DNA from: AM-2324 sp042091035
GTDB lineage: Bacteria; Bacteroidota; Bacteroidia; Chitinophagales; Saprospiraceae
NCBI GenBank assembly: GCA_042091035.1
Contig: JBELIG010000171.1
Location: 1 to 6,974, forward strand
Direction of reading: 5' to 3'
DNA length: 6,974 nt
Part shown: in pieces, positions 1 to 6,804 of the stretch
Numbering within the stretch: position 1 is the first letter of the stretch
Layout of the letters: the number at the start of each line of letters is the position of its first letter
Made by a program: the position numbers and the translations under genes
Notes under the pieces: generated by a model
Database searches by the model: none
What the model was told of the DNA's origin: nothing
The model's input: only the letters and a program-made list of their open reading frames with translations

Positions 1-2538
1 GTAAACAAGGATGATCCAACTCTGATGTTTACCAATGCCGGTATGAATCAGTTCAAGGATTTTTTCTTAGGCAACCAAATTCCAGATAACAGAAGAATAA
101 CTGATACACAGAAATGTTTGCGTGTATCAGGGAAGCACAATGATCTTGATGAGGTGGGAAGGGATTCCTATCACCACACCATGTTTGAGATGTTGGGAAA
201 CTGGTCTGTTGGAGATTACTTCAAGAAGGAAGCTATTGACTGGGCTTGGGAATTACTTGTAGAGGTATATGGTCTAGATAAGGATCGATTATATGTATCT
301 ATTTTTGAGGGTGATAAGTCTGATAATCTAGAAGTAGATGAGGAAGCTCGTTCTTATTGGTCAGCTCATATTCCAAAGGATAGAATACTGGAGTTTGACA
401 GAACAGATAACTTTTGGGAAATGGGTGAAACGGGGCCTTGCGGGCCTTGTTCAGAAATACATATTGATCTTCGGTCTGATGAAGATAGAAAAAAAGTGGA
501 TGGAGCATCTTTGGTAAATATGGATGATCCATTAGTTGTAGAAATTTGGAATCTCGTATTTATCCAATTTAATAGAAAGGCAGACGGAAGCTTAGAGGCT
601 TTGCCTGAAAAACATATTGATACAGGGATGGGTTTCGAGCGTTTGTGCATGGCTTTACAACAAAAGCAATCGAACTACGATACGGATGTCTTCACTCCTT
701 TTATATCAATTATAGAAAAGGAATCAGGTAAAAAGTATGGTTTTAGTTATGCGCCTGAAGCAATGTCAGATATTGCTATGCGTGTTATTGTTGATCATAT
801 CCGTGCAGTCTGTTTTACTATTGCTGATGGTCAGTTGCCGTCTTCTAATGGGGCTGGATATGTAGTTCGAAGAATTTTGAGAAGGGCCGTACGCTATTAT
901 TATTCCTTCCTTGATTTGAAAGAGCCACTGATGTACAAACTTGTAGATCAGCTATCAGATTATTTTCAGGAAACATTCCCTGAACTTAAAGCTCAAAAAG
1001 ATCAGGTTTCCAAGATTGTACTTGCAGAAGAAAAAGCTTTTTTAAATACGCTAGAAAACGGACTCAAGCGATTTGATAACCTTCAGGTAGAGGCTAATAC
1101 GATCTCGGGTAACGATGCTTTTGAATTATACGATACCTATGGTTTTCCTATAGATCTGACTGAAATGATTGCAGCAGAAAAAGGGTTTACTGTTGATCAA
1201 AAAGGATTTGAGTCTGCACTTCTTAAGCAAAAAGAGCGCTCTAGAGCAGATGCGAAGCGTGAAGTTGGTGATTGGGTAGAACTCAATAGTGATTCAGTAG
1301 AGTTCATTGGTTATGATCATACAAGTGTCGAAGGAGCTAAGGTTGTAAAATATAGAACGGTTAAGATTAAAGACAAAGATCAGTATCAAATCGTTTTGAA
1401 CAAAACACCGTTCTATGCAGAAGGTGGAGGACAGATCGGTGATACAGGTTGTTTGTATTTTGATTCTGAGCGTGTGGTTGTGATGGATACTAAAAAAGAG
1501 AATGACCTGATTATTCATTTCGTAAAAAACCTTCCTGCTAATATAGAGGCTAGCATAAGTGGGGAGATTAATATAAATAGGCGAAGACTTACAGAGAACA
1601 ATCACTCCGCAACGCACCTTATGCATGCGGCACTTCGCGAGGTACTTGGGGATCATGTACAGCAGAAGGGATCCTTGGTCAATGAAAAGTATCTTCGATT
1701 TGATTTTTCTCACTTTCAAAAAGTAAGTGAGGAAGAGATTCGAGCTATCGAAGAATTAGTCAATAAAAAGGTTAGAGAAAATATAGCACTACTTGAAGCA
1801 AGATCTATTGGTATAGAGGAAGCAAAGGAGGCAGGAGCAATGATGCTTTTTGGAGAAAAGTATGGAGATGTAGTGCGCATGATAACCTTCGGTTCAGGGT
1901 ATTCCTCTGAACTTTGTGGAGGATGTCACGTGCCTGCTACAGGTAAAATCGGTCTGTTTAAGATTACTACCGAAACAGCTGTTGCTGCTGGTGTGCGAAG
2001 AGTAGAGGCAGTTACTGCCGAAGCGGCGGAAGCTTATATCAATAAAGAAATTGATACACTAAATGTAATCCGTTCTAATTTCAAGCAGGCAAAAGATGCG
2101 CCAAAGCAAGTTGCTGCTTTAATTGAAGAGAATAAAAACCTCAAAAAGGAGATTGAGCAGTTGATGCAAGCACAGGCAAATGCGCTTAAATCAGAATTGA
2201 AGGGAGCATTTGTTGATCTAAATGGAATTAACTATTTGGGTCGTGTACTTCCTTTATCTGATGGCAATGCAATAAAGAACTTGCAGTTTCAACTCGAAAA
2301 AGAAGTCGGTAATGCTGTAATTGTATTCGGTGCAGAGATTAAAGGAAAACCTCAGTTGTCGATTATGATATCAAAAGAGTTAGTTGCTGATAAAGGGTTA
2401 AATGCAGGGTCTATGATTCGTGAAGTTGCTAAAGAAATCAAAGGTGGTGGCGGTGGCCAAGCCTTCTATGCAACTGCCGGAGGTAAAGACAGCAAAGGAT
2501 TACAAAATGCTGTTGACAAAGCAAAGTCAATGCTATAA
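1..2538 (+). CDS. alaS: Alanine--tRNA ligase (AlaRS), 5'-truncated by the window edge
   Basis: Cytoplasmic class II aminoacyl-tRNA synthetase that charges tRNA-Ala with alanine and hydrolyses mischarged Ser/Gly-tRNA-Ala. The frame is open from base 1 (VNKDDPTLMFTNAG), so the ATG at 25 is internal. By alignment to memory of E. coli AlaRS, about 28 residues lie upstream of the window, giving a full length near 873, normal for the family. Visible landmarks are the class II catalytic core with FEMLGNWSVGDYF (about 184-222) and GETGPCGPCSEIH (about 427-465). The editing domain has zinc-site HSATH (1603-1617) and CGGCH (1915-1929), spaced as in E. coli H564/H568/C666/H670. A coiled-coil linker follows (about 2080-2200), then a C-terminal C-Ala domain with the glycine run GGGGG (about 2443-2457). 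The usual Thr of CGGTH is Cys here. The TAA at 2536-2538 is followed within 25 bases by a terminator, so alaS ends its transcription unit. Identity is very secure; only the 5' end is missing. Confidence 0.98.
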   Translation, partial: VNKDDPTLMFTNAGMNQFKDFFLGNQIPDNRRITDTQKCLRVSGKHNDLDEVGRDSYHHTMFEMLGNWSVGDYFKKEAIDWAWELLVEVYGLDKDRLYVSIFEGDKSDNLEVDEEARSYWSAHIPKDRILEFDRTDNFWEMGETGPCGPCSEIHIDLRSDEDRKKVDGASLVNMDDPLVVEIWNLVFIQFNRKADGSLEALPEKHIDTGMGFERLCMALQQKQSNYDTDVFTPFISIIEKESGKKYGFSYAPEAMSDIAMRVIVDHIRAVCFTIADGQLPSSNGAGYVVRRILRRAVRYYYSFLDLKEPLMYKLVDQLSDYFQETFPELKAQKDQVSKIVLAEEKAFLNTLENGLKRFDNLQVEANTISGNDAFELYDTYGFPIDLTEMIAAEKGFTVDQKGFESALLKQKERSRADAKREVGDWVELNSDSVEFIGYDHTSVEGAKVVKYRTVKIKDKDQYQIVLNKTPFYAEGGGQIGDTGCLYFDSERVVVMDTKKENDLIIHFVKNLPANIEASISGEININRRRLTENNHSATHLMHAALREVLGDHVQQKGSLVNEKYLRFDFSHFQKVSEEEIRAIEELVNKKVRENIALLEARSIGIEEAKEAGAMMLFGEKYGDVVRMITFGSGYSSELCGGCHVPATGKIGLFKITTETAVAAGVRRVEAVTAEAAEAYINKEIDTLNVIRSNFKQAKDAPKQVAALIEENKNLKKEIEQLMQAQANALKSELKGAFVDLNGINYLGRVLPLSDGNAIKNLQFQLEKEVGNAVIVFGAEIKGKPQLSIMISKELVADKGLNAGSMIREVAKEIKGGGGGQAFYATAGGKDSKGLQNAVDKAKSML

Positions 2539-2545
2539 TAGCATC

Positions 2546-2557
2546 TTAAGATCTTAA
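2546..2557. repeat. 12-bp perfect palindrome after the alaS stop
   Basis: TTAAGATCTTAA reads the same on both strands and lies between the alaS stop codon and the terminator stem, touching the terminator's upstream A tract. Its role, if any, is unknown. A 12-bp palindrome in AT-rich DNA can arise by chance, and it has no loop, so it would not fold well as RNA. Confidence 0.4.
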
Positions 2558-2595
2558 AGAAGCCTGTCTGCTAAATCAAGCGTACAGGCTTTTTT
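2556..2595 (+). terminator. Rho-independent terminator downstream of alaS
   Basis: An 8-bp perfect stem, AAGCCTGT (2560-2567) with ACAGGCTT (2584-2591), runs into a T tract (to 2595). The A run just upstream lets the stem breathe longer. Inside the 16-base loop GCT (2570-2572) can pair with AGC (2579-2581), forming an upper stem. It lies 18-21 bases after the alaS stop and points the same way, so it very likely ends the alaS transcript and insulates the DUF389 gene. Confidence 0.9.
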
Positions 2596-2615
2596 ATTGG
2601 GATTTAGTCGATTAT

Positions 2616-2639
2616 TATATCATTTATTTAGCTGATATA
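2616..2639. repeat. AT-rich inverted repeat upstream of the DUF389 gene
   Basis: TATATCA (2616-2622) and TGATATA (2633-2639) form perfect 7-bp arms around a 10-base spacer. The centre is about 43 bases before the ATG at 2671, where an operator or promoter would be plausible. No T tract follows, so it is not a terminator. The arms are nearly all A/T and may be chance; I could not match it to a known regulator site. Confidence 0.3.
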
Positions 2640-2670
2640 TTATTTTTATTTCGAATTAACAGAATCGCTA

Positions 2671-4077
2671 ATGACTACCGGTAATAATCAAGATCCAAAA
2701 GATAACGATAGCATTTCCTATTTTTTCTTTTCACTCGTCCGAAAAATTTGGGATTTTTTGGTCGGGACCTTCGACCTAAAGAATGGAATGGATAGAGAGG
2801 GCGCTATTCTTGAAATTCGAAATAATAAGAAGATGCAAGGAGCTAATGCATGGCTTCTTATGTGTTCTATTATGGTAGCTTCTCTAGGCTTAGACCTTAA
2901 CTCTCCAGCAGTTATAATCGGTGCCATGTTGATCTCTCCATTGATGTCTCCAATTCTCGGAGTAGGACTTGCTATAGGGATCAATGATAGGAATATGTTG
3001 ATGATATCACTTCGCCATTTTTCTATTTCTATCGGTATATCTTTGGTGACCAGTTTTCTGTATTTCAAATTGACACCTATCGGGCAGCTTACCCCCGAAA
3101 TTCTCAATCGGACAGCACCTACTTTTTTAGATGCTTTAATTGCATTTTTTGGAGGGCTTGCTGGTATTATATCGAATACTCGTAAGGATAAGAGCAATGC
3201 AATACCAGGTGTAGCCATTGCAACAGCCTTGATGCCACCGTTGTGTGTTACTGGATTTGGATTGGCAAAAGGAGATTGGATGGTGATGATCAACTCCTTT
3301 TACTTGTTTTTCTTGAATGCGGTGATTGTTGCCTTTGCAACCTACCTTATAGTTCGGATACTCAATTTCCCATCCATGCAACATGCCAATGAGCGGGAAA
3401 AGCGCAAAGCAAAGACTTGGGGCGTTTTGCTGGGTTTATTATTGTTGGTGCCAAGCTTTATTATCCTTTCAAATATTCTAAGCAAGCTTAATGATCGAAG
3501 CAGTGTTGAAGAATTTATGAATCGACATTTTGTAGAGGACATCTGGCAGATACAAGAAAAACCAAAGTCAGACACCTTGGATGCACAAGTAATTGTATTT
3601 AGGGAGCTGACAGAAGACTCAATTGCCTATTATGAAAATCTATTTGCAGACTTGAATGTTAGAGGTCGTTTTCATTTGATTCAGTCCAATGTGCCTTTAG
3701 ATGATTCGGAGCTCGAGCAAATGAAGATAAATATGCGCAGTGAGTTGCTTGAATTATTGCAAGCAGACAAGAAATATGCAGATGAAAAGAGTCGACAGAT
3801 TGCGTTCTTAGAAACACAGATAGATAGTCTCTTGAATCCTGGCAATAGATTTATGCTTGTAGCCCAGGAGTTGAAGACTTTATATCCTAAACTAATGTCC
3901 TGCTCTTATGCTGATATGCAATATTCAGTCGGAGATTCAATAGTTGTTCTTCCAACTCTCAACGTAAGTTGGGAAAACACGAACAAGTATCAGCGTATTC
4001 GGATGGAAGACCAGATAGGTGGCTTCATGAAAATCCGAATGGCACAAGATACTGTAGTGATTAAGAGCACATTTTGA
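2671..4077 (+). CDS. DUF389 family integral membrane protein with a periplasmic C-terminal domain
   Basis: A 468-residue inner-membrane protein recognised as DUF389 (PF04087/TIGR00341) from SPLMSPILG (89-97) and GVAIATALMPPLCVTGFGLA (180-199), the two conserved helices of the family. The biochemical function of the family is not established. Hydrophobic helices are seen at about 60-76, 79-103, 113-133, 151-169, 178-198, 206-231 and 250-270. Basic loops at 50-56 (RNNKK), 170-177 (TRKDKSN) and 238-249 (EREKRKAK) should face the cytoplasm. By the positive-inside rule this gives seven helices, N-terminus in and C-terminus out. The last ~195 residues would then be periplasmic, with a heptad-like, charged helical stretch at about 345-388. 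The ATG at 2671 was chosen because the conserved core starts about 35 residues later and nothing coding precedes it; there is no clear Shine-Dalgarno. The gene is a single unit after the alaS terminator, and its TGA abuts the stop of the convergent acetyltransferase gene. Family assignment is secure; function is unknown. Confidence 0.93.
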   Translation: MTTGNNQDPKDNDSISYFFFSLVRKIWDFLVGTFDLKNGMDREGAILEIRNNKKMQGANAWLLMCSIMVASLGLDLNSPAVIIGAMLISPLMSPILGVGLAIGINDRNMLMISLRHFSISIGISLVTSFLYFKLTPIGQLTPEILNRTAPTFLDALIAFFGGLAGIISNTRKDKSNAIPGVAIATALMPPLCVTGFGLAKGDWMVMINSFYLFFLNAVIVAFATYLIVRILNFPSMQHANEREKRKAKTWGVLLGLLLLVPSFIILSNILSKLNDRSSVEEFMNRHFVEDIWQIQEKPKSDTLDAQVIVFRELTEDSIAYYENLFADLNVRGRFHLIQSNVPLDDSELEQMKINMRSELLELLQADKKYADEKSRQIAFLETQIDSLLNPGNRFMLVAQELKTLYPKLMSCSYADMQYSVGDSIVVLPTLNVSWENTNKYQRIRMEDQIGGFMKIRMAQDTVVIKSTF

Positions 4078-4701
4078 TTACAGCTCAATTTGTTCTTGGA
4101 AGGTATTGAAAAAGTCACCCATGTTTTTTCCATCAATCAATGCATGATGTCCTGTTAGAGATAGTGGCATAATTGTTTTATTACCATCTTCAAAATGTTT
4201 GCCCCAGCTAATCCTAGGTATGCAATCGTGCGGATGGTAATGCATAGCATGGCTTATTGATGTAAAACTTACCCAAGGAATAGCTGAAAGAAATAAGTAA
4301 TCATCGCGTTCGCCTTCATCCTCAAATACGGGTTCTTCCTGCATGAGTTTAATTCGTTGAAGTGCTCTGCTATAAAAGTCCTGAAATTCACCGTAGTATT
4401 TTACTTCGCAGAAGCTGAACACATCACTCGCCTTTGTTGATACAGAAAAAGAGGGATGGGCATACTCATGTTCTACCACTTCATTACCACGAATGCGTTG
4501 GAGGAAAGGTTTGATTTTGTGGGCGGTGGCACAAATTTGAAAAACAATGCTCGGGGTGAATTTTAAATTATTGTCTTTGATATGCTCTAAGAACTTACTG
4601 ATATCCACATTTGCTGTAATGCTGTAATGGGGGTGATTCATGCCTTTGAAGTATTCAAAATGCTTTTTTCTATGAGGATTAGTGAATTCTATCTTTCGCA
4701 T
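4078..4701 (-). CDS. CatA-like O-acetyltransferase (chloramphenicol acetyltransferase fold)
   Basis: A 207-residue cytoplasmic enzyme of the CatA family, which transfers acetyl from acetyl-CoA to a hydroxyl and normally works as a trimer; family members are usually about 210-220 residues. The catalytic motif HHALIDG is at 185-191, so H186 and D190 correspond to CAT His195 and Asp199. S139 and W143 in SAIPWVSF correspond to CAT Ser148 and Trp152, and the S139-H186 distance of 47 residues is exactly that of CAT. R11 in HRKKHF matches the CAT Arg18 that pairs with Asp199. The catalytic machinery is therefore complete. The segment after PWVSFTS, which in CAT helps line the chloramphenicol pocket, reads HAMHYHPHD here: CAT Leu160 aligns with H151. 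Drug resistance therefore cannot be assumed; the natural acceptor is unknown. The ATG at 4701 gives the normal family N-terminus. Its stop abuts that of the DUF389 gene, and upstream lies a dyad-rich divergent spacer. Confidence 0.9.
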   Translation of the reverse strand: MRKIEFTNPHRKKHFEYFKGMNHPHYSITANVDISKFLEHIKDNNLKFTPSIVFQICATAHKIKPFLQRIRGNEVVEHEYAHPSFSVSTKASDVFSFCEVKYYGEFQDFYSRALQRIKLMQEEPVFEDEGERDDYLFLSAIPWVSFTSISHAMHYHPHDCIPRISWGKHFEDGNKTIMPLSLTGHHALIDGKNMGDFFNTFQEQIEL

Positions 4702-4710
4702 GTATTTCAG

Positions 4711-4751
4711 GTTTAAAATTTCTATACTGGAAATTTAAGTTTTCCTTAAAC
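4711..4751. repeat. Nested AT-rich inverted repeats upstream of the acetyltransferase gene
   Basis: Three overlapping dyads lie 10-50 bases before the acetyltransferase ATG: AAATTTC/GAAATTT (4716-4722 and 4730-4736, 7-base spacer), TTTAAG/CTTAAA (4734-4739 and 4745-4750, 5-base spacer) and the enclosing GTTTAA/TTAAAC (4711-4716 and 4746-4751). On the minus strand this would be the 5' leader or promoter of the acetyltransferase gene. They could be operator half-sites or alternative leader hairpins, but A/T-only arms of this size are frequent by chance in such DNA. Confidence 0.35.
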
Positions 4752-4834
4752 AATAAAGAAAGCATTACTTACATTTAGATTATAGCAATTTAATTAGTTT
4801 CTATATGATACTTTCAGAAAACTCAAATACTAAC

Positions 4835-5347
4835 ATGCATCTACAAAGGATTTTTAAACTCATATTAGTTCCTGTGTTCCTTATGTTTTCTCAGGGGATT
4901 CAAGCACAGATCGGCAATGTTTATGACGAATACTGTAACGATCGATTTGATTTTTGCCTTAAATATCCATCGGATGTTTTTTTGCAAAAGAATATCAGTA
5001 CCAATGAGGATGGTCTTGTTCTGCGCTCAGCGGGCGATGATCTAAGGTTACGAGTGTATGGTTACCATAATGTGCTCAATAATGATGCCTCGACAGAATT
5101 AGATAATTATATTGATATGGTCCGCATGGATCATGAGGGGAAGGCTATATTTAGATTGGAAGAAGAGCGATCGGATAAAAATGCATTTGCAGTAATTCGA
5201 GTAGGTCGATTGTTTTATTTTGTGCGAACAGTCTACAAAGGAGAAGATATGATAGGTCTTACTTTAGAAATTAACAGGAAAAAAGACAGCGATATAGAAA
5301 CAGCCAAAAGGCTCACAGAGCAGCTGATTAAAGAGATAAGTTTATAA
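4835..5347 (+). CDS. Small exported protein of unknown function
   Basis: I do not recognise a named family. The ATG at 4835 gives 170 residues and a standard Sec signal peptide: short basic start (MHLQR), hydrophobic core (IFKLILVPVFLMF) and a likely signal peptidase I cut at QA|QIG, after 24 residues, leaving N-terminal Gln. An in-frame ATG at 4805 would add ten polar residues before it; neither start has a Shine-Dalgarno, and the later one was chosen for signal peptide shape. The mature part is about 146 residues and begins with YDEYCNDRFDFCLKYPSDVF. This resembles the 'Y-x-N-x-RF-x-F-x-x-x-YP' opening of small secreted bacterial domains of unknown function. The two cysteines in it, seven residues apart, are the only ones in the mature protein and could pair in the periplasm. 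There are no further membrane segments and no lipobox. It is divergent from the acetyltransferase gene and ends at a strong terminator, so it is probably monocistronic. Confidence 0.8.
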   Translation: MHLQRIFKLILVPVFLMFSQGIQAQIGNVYDEYCNDRFDFCLKYPSDVFLQKNISTNEDGLVLRSAGDDLRLRVYGYHNVLNNDASTELDNYIDMVRMDHEGKAIFRLEEERSDKNAFAVIRVGRLFYFVRTVYKGEDMIGLTLEINRKKDSDIETAKRLTEQLIKEISL

Positions 5348-5349
5348 AT

Positions 5350-5378
5350 AAAAAGGAGGTCGAAAGACCTCCTTTTTT
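5350..5378. terminator. Bidirectional intrinsic terminator shared by two convergent genes
   Basis: A perfect 11-bp stem, AAAAGGAGGTC (5351-5361) with GACCTCCTTTT (5366-5376), is closed by a GAAA tetraloop (5362-5365); one more A-T pair is possible at 5350/5377. A and T tracts flank the two sides, so it has a T run on either strand. It serves the exported-protein gene (+, stop at 5345-5347) and the aldehyde dehydrogenase gene (-), whose TAA overlaps the T tract. Confidence 0.93.
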
Positions 5379-6744
5379 AGTATCGGATATATTTTTTATT
5401 AACGAAGGATTTTAGCCCTTCTTCACCCATTTCTCTGCCATAGCCACTTTTTTTTATGCCTCCAAAAGCTATTCTAGGATCTGATTTGACAAACTCATTT
5501 AGAAATACAGCTCCGGCATCCAGGGATTCAATAATTAATCTTTTACCCTTTTTTATGTCTTGAGTAAATAGGGCAGCGCCTAAACCAAAGGCACTATCAT
5601 TGGCAACTAGTATTGCTTCCTCTTCATCTTTGACTTTGATGAGCACACAAATAGGACCGAATAATTCTTCTCGGTAAGCAATATTAGAAGCATCTATTTT
5701 TTCAAGTAGAGTAGGAGGGTAGTATGCACCCTTAGATTCAGGAATAGAAGCACCTAATAAGATAGAAGCTCCTTCCTCAATACTTTGCTTGACTAAGGTA
5801 TGCAATCTATCTCTTTCATCGACTGATACTAAAGGCCCTAGTGTGGTTTTACTATCCATTGGATCACCAAATTGAATAGTTTTCATGGCTTGGTGAAGCT
5901 TTTCTTTGAAAGCATCATATACCTGCTCTGTAACTACAAAGCGCTTAGCCCCAATGCAGCTTTGTCCTGCGTTTTTCATTCTAGAAGCGAGTCCTTCTCG
6001 GACAGCAAGATCAAGGTCTGCATCATCAAGGATTATATAGGCATCATTGCCACCCAGTTCTAGCAAACTTGGTTTTACTTCTTCTCCAGCAATCTTTGCA
6101 ACGCTAGAGCCAGCATTAAATGAACCAGTAAGACTTACTCCATGTATCTTTGGATTCCGTATAATTGATTCCATTTGTTCTGAAGTGGCAAGAATGGCAG
6201 TATATACATGGTCTGGAAAACCTGCCAGCTTAAAATACTTTTCCAATTGGAGTGCTGAGGCACTCACATTTGAGGCATGTTTTAGTAGGATTGTATTTCC
6301 TGCCGCTATAGCAGGGACAGCAAAGCGAATAACCTGCCAATAGGGGAAATTCCAAGGCATAATGCCTAGTAGGGTTCCAAGAGGACAGTAAACGATGCTG
6401 CTATTTTTATCTCCTTCAAGTATTTTATCTTCCCTTAAGTATTCTTCAAGATTGCTGGCATAAAATCTACATAAGCTTGCACACTTTAGTATCTCAGCTT
6501 TTGCGGACTCTAATGGTTTGCCCATCTCCTCAGTGATCAATTTTGCATCCTCTGTATTGTCTTCAAGAACCTCAGCAAGTTTGAATAGAAGTCTTGAGCG
6601 TTCATTAAGTGTTGTCTTTTTCCATTTGGAAAAGGTCTTATCTGCTGAATCGACAAACGTATTAAGTTGACCATCAGAATGCTTTTTGTATCTTCCGATG
6701 ATCTTGTTATTAGCTGGATTTGTCGAGATCAATTCTAAAGCCAT
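5377..6744 (-). CDS. Aldehyde dehydrogenase, NAD(P)-dependent succinate-semialdehyde dehydrogenase (Sad/YneI) type
   Basis: A 455-residue cytoplasmic enzyme of the aldehyde dehydrogenase superfamily, oxidising an aldehyde to its acid with NAD(P)+. PWNFPYWQVIRFAVPAIAAG (130-149) and LLKHASNV (153-160) closely resemble E. coli Sad (YneI, about 462 residues), which favours succinate semialdehyde, a step of GABA/putrescine breakdown. Other aldehydes remain possible. The catalytic set is complete: N132 (oxyanion), K155 (cofactor site), LTGS (205-208), general base E229 in LLELGG, nucleophile C263 in GQSCIGAKR, E360 in EELFGP (cofactor ribose), and the C-terminal FGGIKKSGYGRE (427-438). There are no insertions or frameshifts. 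The ATG at 6744 gives a normal family N-terminus (STNPANNKIIGRY). No GABA transaminase or transporter gene is adjacent in the window, so the substrate is not supported by context. The stop runs into the shared terminator, and 60 bases separate the start from the divergent exported-protein gene. Confidence 0.94.
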   Translation of the reverse strand: MALELISTNPANNKIIGRYKKHSDGQLNTFVDSADKTFSKWKKTTLNERSRLLFKLAEVLEDNTEDAKLITEEMGKPLESAKAEILKCASLCRFYASNLEEYLREDKILEGDKNSSIVYCPLGTLLGIMPWNFPYWQVIRFAVPAIAAGNTILLKHASNVSASALQLEKYFKLAGFPDHVYTAILATSEQMESIIRNPKIHGVSLTGSFNAGSSVAKIAGEEVKPSLLELGGNDAYIILDDADLDLAVREGLASRMKNAGQSCIGAKRFVVTEQVYDAFKEKLHQAMKTIQFGDPMDSKTTLGPLVSVDERDRLHTLVKQSIEEGASILLGASIPESKGAYYPPTLLEKIDASNIAYREELFGPICVLIKVKDEEEAILVANDSAFGLGAALFTQDIKKGKRLIIESLDAGAVFLNEFVKSDPRIAFGGIKKSGYGREMGEEGLKSFVNKKYIRY

Positions 6745-6804
6745 AAAGCTTAGTTAAATTTTAATGAATTGGTAAAATTAGGTTATTTTGAAGTGTATTT
6801 TATC

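Noticed and set aside
299..650. Open minus-strand frames within alaS
   Set aside because: They lie opposite a secure conserved gene and their translations show no recognisable domain; they are shadows.
1294..1719. 141-codon minus-strand open frame inside alaS
   Set aside because: It is antisense to the conserved editing domain, and its Cys/Ile-rich composition is typical of an antisense shadow.
2718..3575. Three minus-strand open frames opposite the DUF389 gene, the longest 191 codons
   Set aside because: The plus-strand protein has clear family motifs across the same region; the antisense translations resemble no protein I know.
4078..4701. An acquired chloramphenicol-resistance cassette
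   Set aside because: No transposase, integrase or flanking repeats are seen, codon use looks like the neighbours, and the acceptor-pocket segment differs from classical CAT; a chromosomal CatA-like enzyme is more likely.
5872..6343. Two plus-strand open frames opposite the aldehyde dehydrogenase gene
   Set aside because: They run antisense to the conserved catalytic region containing the Cys and Glu motifs and have no signal of their own.
2671..6744. A multi-gene system linking the DUF389 protein, acetyltransferase, exported protein and aldehyde dehydrogenase
   Set aside because: The genes alternate in strand, are separated by terminators or convergent ends, and share no pathway evidence; adjacency alone does not support a system.
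6757..6779. Inverted repeat AATTTTA/TAAAATT in the 60-base spacer before the aldehyde dehydrogenase gene
   Set aside because: The arms are A/T only and the spacer is very AT-rich; similar dyads occur in the other spacers, so chance is the best explanation.
6773..6804. Possible Bacteroidota-type promoters (TAnnTTTG -7 box) in the spacers, for example TAATTTTA on the minus strand at 6780-6773
   Set aside because: The -7 matches are imperfect and no TTG element sits at the right distance; the spacers before 2671 and around 4702-4834 gave no better match.
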